A stretch of DNA of 64,000 nt from Neobacillus ginsengisoli. Lineage in GTDB: Bacteria > Bacillota > Bacilli > Bacillales_B > DSM-18226. Made by a program: the position numbers and the translations under genes. The stretch lies in contig NZ_JAUSTW010000013.1 in assembly GCF_030813055.1 (NCBI RefSeq), positions 1 to 64,000 on the forward strand, written 5' to 3'. The notes below the pieces were generated by a model, which did not search any database, was not told where the DNA came from, and saw nothing but the letters and a program-made list of their open reading frames with translations. This document shows, piece by piece, positions 17,831 to 26,763 of the stretch (its first letter is position 1; every line of letters starts with the position of its first letter).

Positions 17831-17863
17831 TAAACCAATTCCTTTCAGAAGTTAACTTTAGTG

Positions 17864-17957
17864 AATTAAACTGCTTAGTTTGTACAATAAAAAACTCGAA
17901 AATGGTGGCTTGATCTTAAACTCTTGCACCCGTTTGTATAAGTACAAAACTTCACAA
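17864..17957 (+). repeat. Four-hairpin intergenic repeat
   Basis: Left AATTAAACTGCTTAGTTTGTACAATAA, right CTTAAACTCTTGCACCCGTTTG, end AAAACTTCACAATCTTGC. Confidence 0.6.
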
Positions 17958-18010
17958 TCTTGCTAACCTGAATCTCTAAGTCATCAACTCAGGTCTCGAT
18001 AAAAATGACA

Positions 18011-18253
18011 TCACATCCAATTTTCAATTTTCTTTTCAATTAATTTAATAACACTATGAGAACCTATAAAATCAACAATTTGATAACCAGTTTCAGTTTT
18101 CTTTATATTACACACGGCTACTGCATTTTCATTTATATAAACTGAATACAAAGTATATATATCATCAATAGAATATAAATAATTTCTATAAATTTCATCT
18201 TTTTCGTCAGCAATATTCTCTATCACTTTTAGGTTTATTTCTGGTACTGGCAT
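18011..18253 (-). CDS. Hypothetical protein, 80 aa
   Basis: Small acidic soluble protein, possibly part of a GNAT- or immunity-like fold, not recognised. AAGGGGAAT precedes the ATG. It is separated from the SMI1/KNR4 gene at 18338 only by a repeat fragment (TTAAACTCAAGCATCTGTTAG near 18283-18315). Confidence 0.5.
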   Translation of the reverse strand: MPVPEINLKVIENIADEKDEIYRNYLYSIDDIYTLYSVYINENAVAVCNIKKTETGYQIVDFIGSHSVIKLIEKKIENWM

Positions 18254-18337
18254 ATATGTATTCCCCTTTTACTGCTATCATTATCCTTCTTAAACTCAAG
18301 CATCTGTTAGTTGAAAAAGACGAGTAGTACCGTCTGG

Positions 18338-18811
18338 TTAGATTATTGCATTCTTAAACAAAGAAGTAAGGTCATCTGCTAATTGATTTTTAGAAAAATC
18401 ATCGTGATATATTCGAAATACGCTTGGCTGCATTGAACTTAGTTTGATATATATAGGGTCACCGCTTCCGTGGGAACAACTTGCTAAAAAAACATATCCA
18501 TCTTTTAATACCGATATCCCAGGTTCATATTTATTGCTTTCATCAATTATGTCATCCACACCTCCCCATATAATATATGAAATCCCATCATAATCTTCAT
18601 CTGGTTCATCTTCTTGAATTCCTAACTCAGCATCTATTAAAGGGACAGTTGTAAATAATTCGATATACCATTCTGGCAATTTTATTTTAAGTTCTCTTTC
18701 TAATTTTGCTAACTCTCTTTCGCTTGCCGTTTTGCTAACAAAATCGGGATATTTTAACTTAATTCTTTCTACAAGCCTTTTGGCTTCGATAATTATTTCA
18801 TTATTTATCAT
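18338..18811 (-). CDS. SMI1/KNR4 family (SUKH) protein
   Basis: 157 residues, paralogous to 985-1488: KIKLPEWYIELFTTVPLIDAELG near residue 40, EDEPDEDYDGISYI, GYVFLASCSHGSGDPIYIKL near 103 and VFRIYHDDFS near the end. Probably cytosolic immunity protein without a neighbouring toxin. GGGAG precedes the ATG. Confidence 0.8.
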   Translation of the reverse strand: MINNEIIIEAKRLVERIKLKYPDFVSKTASERELAKLERELKIKLPEWYIELFTTVPLIDAELGIQEDEPDEDYDGISYIIWGGVDDIIDESNKYEPGISVLKDGYVFLASCSHGSGDPIYIKLSSMQPSVFRIYHDDFSKNQLADDLTSLFKNAII

Positions 18812-18887
18812 TTTTCATACTCCCATTTCAATTTATCTATTTAGAGTTCGATTGAGTCAAACAAAATCCTGCTAATCAAAAAATCCT

Positions 18888-18938
18888 TGTTGAACTAACC
18901 TGCCACTTTAGTTTAAGTGTATTTGTTCACAATCTTTA
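18888..18938 (+). repeat. Fused four-hairpin repeat
   Basis: CTTGTTGAACTAACCTGCCACTTTAG fused to TTTAAGTG..TTCACAATCTTT, the same deletion form as at 13908. Confidence 0.6.
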
Positions 18939-19115
18939 AACAATAAAAACCCCCTTCATCATTGGAAGAGAGTTTTTTACAGATAACCGCAGATAGAGTC
19001 TTGATCTATTTTTAACGTATAAAAAGCTAACCAGCAATCTGATCAACTTAATAAGAAACTCAATCTATTAATCCATAAGTTGCAATTAATATTTTTCCTT
19101 GTTTAGCCAATTCCC

Positions 19116-19721
19116 TTATTTTAGTTGGGTTGTCTGTAAAGGATTACCGGCTAAAATTTTTTCCACATCCTCATATCCCGGTAGAAAAGCATAGTTGTAT
19201 CGTGCAGGAAGTGCAAACACGTAATAATTATTTCGACCCAATTCAGTTGGGTCCACAGGAGCGGCTCCTATATGAAATACTCCTTGCTTAAGTGAGTTCC
19301 ACTGGTTAATTGTAAATACCATAATTGGGATGTCCTGGCGTGGGGTTTCCTTAGTCCATTTAGGATCTCTAATGGATATAATCGGACCTGTTTCATCTAC
19401 TGTACTGCCGTTTTCATTAGCGATCCCCTCCCACTGACTAGTTATAATTGAATAACCTCTCCAACTTGCAGGAAGCTTAAAGCTAAAACCGTATTTTGTA
19501 TTTTTATAGACAATTGATTTTGATACATCAGATGAAGTGGAAGTGGAAGAAGATGGGGTTGAATTGTTGGAAGTGGTGTTTTGCTGTCCGCTGGTAGTGG
19601 TGTTTTTTTGATTCTGATTACCGCCTGTCGGACTGCTATTTCTTGAACATCCCATAATAAGAATTAAAGCTAGAGTTACAAGAGCCCATTTAAGTATTGA
19701 TTTTTTTAATGCTAAGTTCAT
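19116..19721 (-). CDS. Putative lipoprotein
   Basis: 201 residues from ATG at 19721 behind GAGGAG. Signal peptide with lipobox LILIMGC (Cys about 24), then a Ser/Thr/Asn/Gln-rich linker (about 25-70) and a globular part YKNTKYGFSFKLPASWRGYSIIT..W that resembles PsbP/DUF1795-like domains that begin with a YGFSFxLPxxW motif. Extracellular and membrane-anchored; role unknown. Confidence 0.65.
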   Translation of the reverse strand: MNLALKKSILKWALVTLALILIMGCSRNSSPTGGNQNQKNTTTSGQQNTTSNNSTPSSSTSTSSDVSKSIVYKNTKYGFSFKLPASWRGYSIITSQWEGIANENGSTVDETGPIISIRDPKWTKETPRQDIPIMVFTINQWNSLKQGVFHIGAAPVDPTELGRNNYYVFALPARYNYAFLPGYEDVEKILAGNPLQTTQLK

Positions 19722-19944
19722 AAAAATTCTCCTCACATTAAACATTTTTGAAAAAAACAAGTATTCACCCAAGGTCCCATGAAGCTCTGTAAACACTTTT
19801 GTTTTTCCACTAAATAGTCTATCTGAAGATTGACTTAATTTCTAGGACTCCTCCAATAAGTCCGTTTTATTATTTTTATTCACCCTTGATTCAAATTAAA
19901 CCATACATACAAGTATTTTCCAGTTATTTAATTATTAATTTTTA

Positions 19945-20064
19945 TTAACCTAACCTGAGACGTTTGCTCAACATGTTTCCAGAAAGAACAACATTTGAAA
20001 ACTCTTTGCAAAGTCCTTTATAATTAGAAAAATTGTTGCCATCTAAGACAAAAACCTTTTTCAT
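19945..20064 (-). pseudogene. Barstar-like protein, truncated
   Basis: 39 codons behind GAGGTG beginning MKKVFVLDGNNFSNYKGLCK then EFSNVVLS, similar to the first strand and helix of barstar-family RNase inhibitors (about 90 residues when intact). The catalytic-site-binding helix is gone. The match is short, so confidence is limited. The rest of the 19722-20385 gap holds a repeat at 20112-20195. Confidence 0.35.
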
Positions 20065-20111
20065 TTCCAAACACCTCTACCGCTTCATTTAGGGAAAATA
20101 TAATATATCAT

Positions 20112-20195
20112 ATTCTTGAATTAACCTGCCCGGTAGCTTAATAAGAAAAGGCTGCCGTTTGTGGCAGCCAACTATTTAAGGAAAGCCCCCGATAT
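20112..20195 (+). repeat. Four-hairpin intergenic repeat
   Basis: Left TTCTTGAATTAACCTGCCCGGTAGCTTAATAAG, centre GGCTGCCgtttgtGGCAGCC perfect hairpin, right CTATTTAAGGAAAGCCCCCG. The right end is missing. Confidence 0.7.
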
Positions 20196-20385
20196 GAGTG
20201 AATTCCCTTAGTGACTATGATTAGATAATCTGGTATCAGAAGCACTGAATAGTTTTTTTAATGCTAATTAATGTATCGTTTAAAAGATAATGAAGTTAAA
20301 GTGGCATATTAAGGGAGACAATCCTTACTTTACGTTTTTACCATTACTAATTAATATGTAAAAAACAAAGGGAGGCTCCCATTGT

Positions 20386-20514
20386 TTATTGTTTTTTCAA
20401 TTCATTAACAATCTCATTAATACGTTTTTCCACTTCATAAAGGTTCTTCTGCATCCGATCACGCCGACTGGTCAAGACCTGCAATTCCTGTTTCAATTCC
20501 TCTGTTTTGCTCAT
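20386..20514 (-). CDS. Small coiled-coil protein, 42 aa
   Basis: Starts MSKTEELKQELQVLTSRRDR and runs to EIVNELKKQ, a single charged amphipathic helix with heptad pattern. GGAGGGG lies six bases before the ATG, which strongly supports translation. Similar very short coiled-coil proteins are common in Bacilli; function unknown. Confidence 0.6.
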   Translation of the reverse strand: MSKTEELKQELQVLTSRRDRMQKNLYEVEKRINEIVNELKKQ

Positions 20515-20636
20515 TATTTCCCCTCCAGATTATGATATATCACTAATATACAAACAGAAAAACCATTTTAATATAATTCGTTAAAATCTTCAATTGCTTT
20601 TTCGCTTGGTTCATTATGTATTAATTTTATTTTTAA

Positions 20637-20692
20637 ATTATATTGCCCCGTTACTTCAATAAGAAAAAGCATTACCGTTGTTCCAGTAATGG
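20637..20692 (+). repeat. Four-hairpin repeat, partial
   Basis: TTGCCCCGTTACTTCAATAAG followed by GCATTACcgttgttccaGTAATGG, nearly identical to the centre of the 3617 copy. Confidence 0.65.
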
Positions 20693-20702
20693 CATAGGAT
20701 AT

Positions 20703-20936
20703 ATGCCATCTCCTTTTTACGGTTCCTATATAGGATACGGGCATCCATTGTCATGGTATCATCACTCTTACTTCCATCATCCCTTTCATCATCCCTTTCA
20801 CTTTTGTATGCCTTATCATATGATTGGTGCAAGTTTTGTCGTGCCCATACAGGCACCGGTCCGGAAGCAAACCCTTTTGGAGATAAGGCAACAGCAGTCG
20901 CCTTATCTCCTAAAACAGCGTTTAGTTCTTCCCTAA
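20703..20936 (+). CDS. His/Tyr/Pro-rich small protein
   Basis: 77 residues with HHPFHHPFHF (about 23-32) and PIQAPVRKQ. The longer frame begins inside the repeat, so an internal ATG at 20703 is used, behind a weak AGGA. It may be a real coat-like small protein or a remnant whose 5' end was replaced by the repeat. A terminator-like GAGGGC-type hairpin follows near 20953-20990. Confidence 0.35.
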   Translation: MPSPFYGSYIGYGHPLSWYHHSYFHHPFHHPFHFCMPYHMIGASFVVPIQAPVRKQTLLEIRQQQSPYLLKQRLVLP

Positions 20937-21060
20937 TATGTATATGTTCAAAAGGAAAAAAGCCCTCAGATTTCGGGGGCTCTGAAGAGTGAAGTAAACG
21001 AAGGCAGGGACATTCACTTTTTTCCAGGTCGGGTGATTAGTCCAAACGTACTTAATGGCT

Positions 21061-21285
21061 TTAATTATTTCTGACAATCGGCTGATCAATTCCATCTGGG
21101 TCAATAAAATTCGTACTGTTCACAGCCGTATTTGTCATAACCCCAAAGGCTGAGTTAATTGCTCCGGACCCAGCAAACACCCTCGATTGATCCTTAGGGG
21201 ATAAAACAGAGCTATCACCGAATTTGACAATAGCATTTGTAGTGACGTTATGAATTTGTAGGGGTCCACAAATAGTTACAGGCAT
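21061..21285 (-). CDS. GerPA/GerPF family spore germination protein
   Basis: 74 residues: MPVTICGPLQIHNVTTNAIV, then FGDSSVLSPKDQSR, GAGAIN-like GSGAINSAFG and NTAVNSTNFIDPDGIDQP. This is the small GerPA/GerPF family involved in spore coat permeability to germinants. GGGAGG supports ATG at 21285. Two more paralogues follow in the next 750 bp, but the full gerPABCDEF operon is not here. Confidence 0.8.
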   Translation of the reverse strand: MPVTICGPLQIHNVTTNAIVKFGDSSVLSPKDQSRVFAGSGAINSAFGVMTNTAVNSTNFIDPDGIDQPIVRNN

Positions 21286-21418
21286 TAGAAACAACCTCCC
21301 ATTTAAAAATATTTTCAATAACCTATGCTTTGCTCCCTGACTTTGTTCTTCTTTCGGGTACGACTAAAAAACGAGATGTATGAAACCGAATGGAGATGGG
21401 GTGCATGGCACTTTATAA

Positions 21419-21640
21419 TTATAGTCCCGAAATTGGCTGATCAATTAAATTGGAGTCAATGAAAATTGTACTGTTCACAGCCGTATTTGTCATAACCCAA
21501 ACCGCTGTGTTTAATGACCCAGCTCCAACAGGAGTCTTAGATGCAACTTTTGGTGAGACAATAAGGCTATCACCAAATTCGACCACACCATTTGCACTGA
21601 TGGTAGTAATTTGTATGGGTCCAAAAATATTTGCAGGCAT
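21419..21640 (-). CDS. GerPA/GerPF family spore germination protein
   Basis: 73 residues: MPANIFGPIQITTISANGVV, FGDSLIVSPKVASKTPVGAGSLNTA, FIDSNLIDQPISGL. Paralogue of 21061-21285. ATG at 21640 behind AAAGGA is preferred to an ATG 18 bases upstream. Confidence 0.8.
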   Translation of the reverse strand: MPANIFGPIQITTISANGVVEFGDSLIVSPKVASKTPVGAGSLNTAVWVMTNTAVNSTIFIDSNLIDQPISGL

Positions 21641-21801
21641 TGGCTGGCATCCTTTCATTAAGTTTATTTCAATCTATGCTTTTATCCCTGTCCTTGTTCT
21701 TCTTCTTTAGAGGTACTGCCCAAAAACGAGAGATACTATGAAACATAATAAAACTAATTGACATACATTAGAGTATAAATTCATAAGGGAGTGTGATTAA
21801 A

Positions 21802-22023
21802 ATGGTTGGATATGACCGAGGTTCTATTGAAATAGATGAAATTGCAGGAGGAATCGTTAATTTTGACGGTTCACTAGTTATTTCTCCCAAACTGGCTTCA
21901 AAAGCTGCCTATGGTGCAGGTTCCAACAACACTGCGGTTTTCAATTTTACTCTTACTGGTACGAATTTAACGAATACGAATGCAGTTGATCTCTTTGATC
22001 AACCAGTAAGTGGAAATATCTAA
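21802..22023 (+). CDS. GerPA/GerPF-like protein, divergent
   Basis: 73 residues, transcribed away from the two minus-strand paralogues. The core GGIVNFDGSLVISPKLASKAAYGAGSNNTA aligns with FGDSLIVSPK..GAGSLNTA, but the N-terminal MP..GP start is replaced by MVGYDRGSIEIDEIA. AAGGGAG lies about ten bases before the ATG. Confidence 0.7.
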   Translation: MVGYDRGSIEIDEIAGGIVNFDGSLVISPKLASKAAYGAGSNNTAVFNFTLTGTNLTNTNAVDLFDQPVSGNI

Positions 22024-22050
22024 AATAAGCGGAAAAAGAAGTGCACAATC

Positions 22051-22093
22051 AGCAAAGCCGGAACCTGTGAGCGAGCAGGAATCCGGCTTTGCT
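22051..22093 (+). terminator. Terminator
   Basis: AGCAAAGCCGGA and TCCGGCTTTGCT, a perfect 12-bp inverted repeat after the divergent gerP-like gene. Confidence 0.75.
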
Positions 22094-22235
22094 TATGTAA
22101 AAAAATAACGTAGCGTTAAAATCCACATTTTGTTAACCATACATAAATCAAAAAAATCCCAGTGTGTTTCAACTAGGTAATTATGTCAATAAAAAGAATG
22201 ATTCATTTATTACCAGGCTCAGAAAATTACTTCTT

Positions 22236-22811
22236 TTATAGATTGTCCAATATATTTTCATTTAAAGGCTTTTTATTAAAGGTTAACACTTCATCAACTG
22301 GCTGATAGGATTCTCCATAGAAGTGTTCATCCTTATAAGTGTGAATCATATCATAGGTTTTTTTCATAGCTTGAAAAATCATTTCTTCAGACTCATTGTA
22401 CGGTGCCCAATAGAGAATTTCCATAGGATTCACCTCATTTGTCGCCAGCGAACGTCTTCTATATCCAATGGAATGGGCGTGCTCGAACCCTTCCCGTTTA
22501 TAATAATGCAGCCTTTTTTCGGTATCACTGTCTTTATAGTTCACTGGTTCCACTTCAAGGATTATTGGTTTTCCTTTGCGTTTCATTTTTTCCATCAGTT
22601 TATGACCAAGCCCCTGTCCACGGGCATTTTTCGAAACGAAAAGGTAATCAATAAAGACAAATGTGTCAAATTCCGCATACATAAGGACGTGATTAGAGCC
22701 CTCATCCTTATGATATATGTTAGAACGCTCTTTAAGGAGTGTTTCCATATGTTCTTTTGATTTCATTTCTTCAACCGGAAAATACTGATTTAATTTTTCA
22801 TACCAATGCAT
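22236..22811 (-). CDS. GNAT family N-acetyltransferase
   Basis: 191 residues. The acetyl-CoA loop is KNARGQGLGHKLMEKMKRKG (about residues 60-79), followed by ILEVEPVNYKDSDTEKRLHYYKREGF, the normal last part of the fold. The C-terminal 60 residues (YWAPYNESEEMIFQAMKKTYDMIHTYK) are an extension also seen in a Bacillus subgroup. Acceptor unknown. AAGGGAG precedes the ATG. Confidence 0.8.
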   Translation of the reverse strand: MHWYEKLNQYFPVEEMKSKEHMETLLKERSNIYHKDEGSNHVLMYAEFDTFVFIDYLFVSKNARGQGLGHKLMEKMKRKGKPIILEVEPVNYKDSDTEKRLHYYKREGFEHAHSIGYRRRSLATNEVNPMEILYWAPYNESEEMIFQAMKKTYDMIHTYKDEHFYGESYQPVDEVLTFNKKPLNENILDNL

Positions 22812-22924
22812 AGATTTACTCCCTTATATTGTTATAACTTTTCCTAGAAATTTAATATAAGAGAAGTATGTGTTGATTTTTATAATTAATACCAAATTAT
22901 CTTTTCAAATGATCATTTTATCAA

Positions 22925-23012
22925 AAGGAATGCCGAAGCAGTCCATTTGTTGTGAATCGTTAGCTTAAGAGGAAACAAACTTCATATCAGTATAATTCTT
23001 CACAATCTTAAC
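22925..23012 (+). repeat. Rearranged four-hairpin repeat
   Basis: Centre module GGAATGCCGAAGCAGTCC with the same CATTTGTTGTGA tail as in the 1561 and 36862 copies, then CGTTAGCTTAAG and a displaced ATTCTTCACAATCTT end. The remainder of 22812-23255 holds no gene. Confidence 0.55.
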
Positions 23013-23255
23013 ATTCACAGAAAAGAGACATGCCGTAGCAATTCTGTGAAGTTCAAACTTAATTAATATTTACTCAATTAGCGAGCCGATAAAAAAAGGG
23101 AAATAACGGCAATAGAAAACAATTAAAATACCTTTTTATCACGGAATATTTATCGAGATTTTTATTCACTTTCAAAAAATAATTATATTCAGATAAATAC
23201 TTGTCCATATTAGTTTTAAAGTTTAAAAAATCATGGAGGTTACATAGCAATCAAA

Positions 23256-24290
23256 ATGAAGAACTTAAGACTAATTAAGGTACTAACAATTCTTAGTGTT
23301 ATTGTATTACCCTTCCTCGTTGGTCTTTCTCAAAAGTATCAAATTAAACTATCAAGCACCCAAGCTGGATGGGTTCTCAATGTTAACATTAAACAGGCGA
23401 GGGTTAAATTTAAAACTAAAACTCACAAACGAGTTACTCCAACTGAAAATTTAGAAGCAACCGTAGGAGTCAATGGTTTAAACGTTCGAGAACAACCAAG
23501 TTTATCTAGCTCGGTTGTAGGAAAATTAAATTTGGGAACAAAAGTAACCGTCAATGATGAACAATCTGGATGGGCAAAAGTTAAATCTTCTTCTGGTATC
23601 CAAGGGTGGGTGTACACAAATTACATTTCTAAGGACGAAGCTAGTAACAATAATACACAACCTGTTACTGGACCCACAATATCAACAGATAGCATACAAA
23701 ATACTCAGGAGCCGCTTAAAGGGAAAACCATTGTGCTTGACCCAGGTCATGGAGGGAGTGATGATGGGACAACAAGCATTGTTGGTACATATGAAAAGAC
23801 ATTGACCATAGCAACAGCTAAAATTGTTGACCAAAAGCTGGAAAATGCAGGTGCCAAAGTCATTATGACTCGGACAAACGATACTTATGTTCCGTTACAA
23901 CAACGTGCAGATGTCTCAAACAAAAACCATGCGGATGCTTTTATTAGTTTTCATTACAATTGGATAAATGACCCATTAATAAATGGATTGACTGATTTTT
24001 ACTATCAAAAATCAAAAGATTACCTTTTAGCTTCGGATATTTTAAATGAGGTTGTTAAAACAACGGGATTAAATAATGATGGAACAAGATTCGATGACTT
24101 GGATGTTTTACGAAACAATTCACAACCATGTACACTGATTGAACTTGGCTTCCTTTCAAATAAACAAGATGATTCGGTTGTGGAAAGCTCTACTTACCAT
24201 GATAACGTGGCTCAAGGGGTTTACTTAGGATTACTCGATTATTTTTCAACGAAAAAACAAGAAACAAAGAGCAAAGACACGAATCATTAA
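23256..24290 (+). CDS. N-acetylmuramoyl-L-alanine amidase with SH3 domain
   Basis: 344 residues: an N-terminal hydrophobic signal/anchor (about 7-24), a bacterial SH3 domain (about 67-125; VNGLNVREQPSLSSSVVGKL, GWVYTNYI), a linker, and an Amidase_3 catalytic domain (about 155-335). Zinc-site motifs are visible: VLDPGHGG (about 161-168), the SFHYN segment (His about 231) and IELGFLSN with the catalytic Glu. It cleaves the bond between MurNAc and the stem peptide outside the cell. GGAGG lies rather far (about 16 bases) from the ATG. Confidence 0.9.
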   Translation: MKNLRLIKVLTILSVIVLPFLVGLSQKYQIKLSSTQAGWVLNVNIKQARVKFKTKTHKRVTPTENLEATVGVNGLNVREQPSLSSSVVGKLNLGTKVTVNDEQSGWAKVKSSSGIQGWVYTNYISKDEASNNNTQPVTGPTISTDSIQNTQEPLKGKTIVLDPGHGGSDDGTTSIVGTYEKTLTIATAKIVDQKLENAGAKVIMTRTNDTYVPLQQRADVSNKNHADAFISFHYNWINDPLINGLTDFYYQKSKDYLLASDILNEVVKTTGLNNDGTRFDDLDVLRNNSQPCTLIELGFLSNKQDDSVVESSTYHDNVAQGVYLGLLDYFSTKKQETKSKDTNH

Positions 24291-24320
24291 AATCCAGTGT
24301 CTTTGCTCCTTTTTGTTTTT
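24269..24320 (+). terminator. Terminator of the amidase gene
   Basis: GAGCAAAGACAC and GTGTCTTTGCTC arms, followed by a T-rich run; the left arm is in the last codons. Confidence 0.75.
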
Positions 24321-24517
24321 TTAAGAATTATTTCCTTAGTCACTCATGAATTAAGGTAATAAGTGAGGGATTTTGTTTTTACTATCTTTTTAATATTTTA
24401 CTATAAAAAAATCATAATGTTTTTTATTTTTTACACAATTTTAACAACCTAAATAAAACAATAATGGTATAATTTTTGAAAAGGCTTACAATCGTTGAAG
24501 TTTGAGGTGAATAGATA

Positions 24518-24769
24518 ATGAATTTCTATGAAAAGTTACCTGTTGAGTTTTTAATTCACTTTTATAATGAAATTATTAAAAATATTGAAAAAGGTATTCT
24601 TACGAAAAATATGTATTATGAATTAGGCATAATTATTTCTGTTGCTAATCGGAGAGGAATTTCCTTAGACCAACCTTCTGATTTTAATGAAGTGATTAAT
24701 CAGCAAGCCTTAAATGATTTATTACAATTGGAACAAGTTCGTACAGGGTGTAGTTCTCAGATTGCCTAA
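24518..24769 (+). CDS. Hypothetical protein, 83 aa
   Basis: Small helical protein (FYEKLPVEFLIHFYNEIIKNIEKG, LGIIISVANRRGI) with GAGGTGA seven bases before the ATG and a TATAAT-like box near 24468. Not recognised; the pattern is like small Bacillus regulatory or sporulation-phase proteins. Confidence 0.55.
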   Translation: MNFYEKLPVEFLIHFYNEIIKNIEKGILTKNMYYELGIIISVANRRGISLDQPSDFNEVINQQALNDLLQLEQVRTGCSSQIA

Positions 24770-24890
24770 CCCTTATTTTTAATGTTATAATTTAACTAAA
24801 TTTACTTCTATATATAAATCTGACTTAAAATAATAAAAATGGGTGCTACCAGATAAGGTAACACCTTTTTTATGCCCAACTTTTTAGGTA

Positions 24891-25320
24891 AAGCACCCCT
24901 TTAGCCATCCATAAATCGCAAAAACCTTCGCTTCACCACAAAGAATGAAAATGGATTTAAACCGTCAATACTGATTCTAAGGCTGGGAGAGGAAGATCGC
25001 TGAACTATGGTGCGTTAGAGCCCATGTGATGTTGCGAATCGCATATTACCTTTTAACCCGAAAAGAAATGTACGTTGACCTAGGCGAGGATTATTTTGAT
25101 AAACAAAGACAAGCATCAATCGTCCAACATTCGGTTCGAAGACTAGAAAACTTAGGTTATTTTTGAAGCATCCTAATCCTTTATTCCACTCCTTTAATAC
25201 CTTTTATCAGGCGTCTCTTCTTTTAAAAAAAATGAATGAGCTGCGTCTATTTTAGTATTGCCATTTTCCTATCCTTGTAGAAGTTTATTTTCATATCAGT
25301 TTAAGTGTAATACTTCACAA
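24891..25320 (+). mobile_element. IS110-family remnant inside a four-hairpin repeat
   Basis: The right module AAGCACCCCTTTA is interrupted at 24904 by GCCATCCATAAATCGC and resumes at 25300 with TTTAAGTGTAATACTTCACAATTT. The ends match the short insertions at 1658-1860 and 2912-3113, and the interior carries the end of a transposase gene (24981-25166). So all three are versions of one IS110-like element. Confidence 0.7.
24981..25166 (+). pseudogene. IS110-family transposase, C-terminal fragment
   Basis: Open frame reading AHVMLRIAYYLLTRKEMYVD then LGEDYFDKQRQASIV..SVRRLENLGYF. The pattern A-H-hLhIhYHLL..YxDLGxDYFD..RxxxxxxRRLExLGY is typical of IS110-family C-termini. A stop at 24978 and the absence of the DEDD and serine domains show it is dead. 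Confidence 0.6.
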
Positions 25321-25398
25321 TTTAATTACCAAAAGAATTAACTTTCCTAAAATGGTATAATCTATTGTAGAAACCGCTTTCTAAGGAGTTAAAGAAGA

Positions 25399-26622
25399 AT
25401 GAAAAAAGGATCCCTTCTTACTAGCACCTCTCCAACTAATGATCTACTATTAGAAAAGATACGACTTGAAACTGTTCTTAATTCACTTCCAATTGGAGTT
25501 TTTATTATTAACAAAGACGGCGAATTCACTCATATGAATGATATTGTTTATGAAATATGGGGAGAGAATGCTTTTTCCGCTAAAAATGTTTATGATTATA
25601 GAAAATACATTGCTTGGTGGGAAGCTTCAGGCAAACAATTAAATGAGGATGATTGGGCAGCTTCAAGAGCATTAAAAGGTGAAAGTTCCTATGGTGAAAT
25701 CATAAAGATTCAATCTTTTGATGGTAAACTAAAAACAATTCTAAATTCTGCTTCCCCCATTTATGACTTTGAAGGCAGAATTGAGGGTGCTGTTGTAGTT
25801 ATTTCAGATATTACAGAAATAAAACGGACAGAACAGGAACTTCAACATCATAAAAATCATTTAACCAAATTAGTCAGTGAAAAGACTCTTGAATTAGAAA
25901 AGTTGAATAAAAAACTTCAACTTGAAATAGAAGAACGTGATAGATTACAAAGTCAAATAAGGCATCTAGACCAACTAAATTTAGTCGGACAAATGGCAGC
26001 AGGTTTAGCACACGAAATACGAAATCCTATGACAACTATTAAAGGATTCTTACAATTCCTTCAAAACAATAAAGAATTTGAAAATTCCAAAGATATTTTC
26101 AATCTAATGGTCGATGAGATGGATCGTATAAATGACATCATTTCTGAATTTTTAAATCTATCTAAGAATAAAAGGATTAATAAAAAGAAGTGTTGCTTAA
26201 ACGATATAGTTTTATCTATTTCTCCATTAATTGAAAAAAATTTTATATTATCAGACCATAATTTTAAACTTAACCTACAGCCTAACATTCCTTTTGCATT
26301 TATCGATGAGAATGAAATAAAGCAGTTAATTTTGAACCTTGTTCGTAATGGACGTGAAGCAATGTCCAAAGGGAAAACATTAACAATCTCAACATACTTT
26401 ACAGATGATTTTATCACTTTAGCAATTCAAGATGAGGGTACTGGAATTAAAAAAGAGCTTATAGAGGAAATTTCTAAACCGTTTTTTACTACAAAGCCCA
26501 ATGGTACAGGATTAGGTTTACCAATATGTTATAGCATTGTACAACGTCATAATGCTAAAATTGAATGCAAATCTACTTCAGCAGGAACTATATTTTATGT
26601 AAAATTTAAACCTACTTCATAA
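25399..26622 (+). CDS. PAS domain sensor histidine kinase (sporulation-kinase-like)
   Basis: 407 residues, no membrane segments: a PAS domain (about 22-143, ending VVVISDITEIKRTE), a coiled coil (about 144-195), a HisKA domain with phospho-acceptor His205 in AGLAHEIRNPMTTIKGFLQF, and a HATPase domain with N-box LILNLVRNGREAM, DEGTGI and GTGLGLPICYSIV. The architecture equals KinA/KinE-like orphan kinases feeding the Spo0 phosphorelay, and no response regulator is adjacent, which fits (inference). AAGGAG precedes the ATG. Confidence 0.85.
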   Translation: MKKGSLLTSTSPTNDLLLEKIRLETVLNSLPIGVFIINKDGEFTHMNDIVYEIWGENAFSAKNVYDYRKYIAWWEASGKQLNEDDWAASRALKGESSYGEIIKIQSFDGKLKTILNSASPIYDFEGRIEGAVVVISDITEIKRTEQELQHHKNHLTKLVSEKTLELEKLNKKLQLEIEERDRLQSQIRHLDQLNLVGQMAAGLAHEIRNPMTTIKGFLQFLQNNKEFENSKDIFNLMVDEMDRINDIISEFLNLSKNKRINKKKCCLNDIVLSISPLIEKNFILSDHNFKLNLQPNIPFAFIDENEIKQLILNLVRNGREAMSKGKTLTISTYFTDDFITLAIQDEGTGIKKELIEEISKPFFTTKPNGTGLGLPICYSIVQRHNAKIECKSTSAGTIFYVKFKPTS

Positions 26623-26763
26623 ACTAACATCATTTATGAAAACAAATTTGGTTGAGCAAACTTTGCCCAGCCTTTTTCTTTATGGTTTATATGAAACAAG
26701 GGATTACTTCTACTTAAATAAAACTGCCCTTTAGTTGATTAAACAAAAAATCCGCCATCGTGA

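Noticed and set aside
20753..20992. 79-codon + strand frame
   Set aside because: Serine/leucine-rich shadow of the His/Tyr-rich frame at 20703 with no start site.
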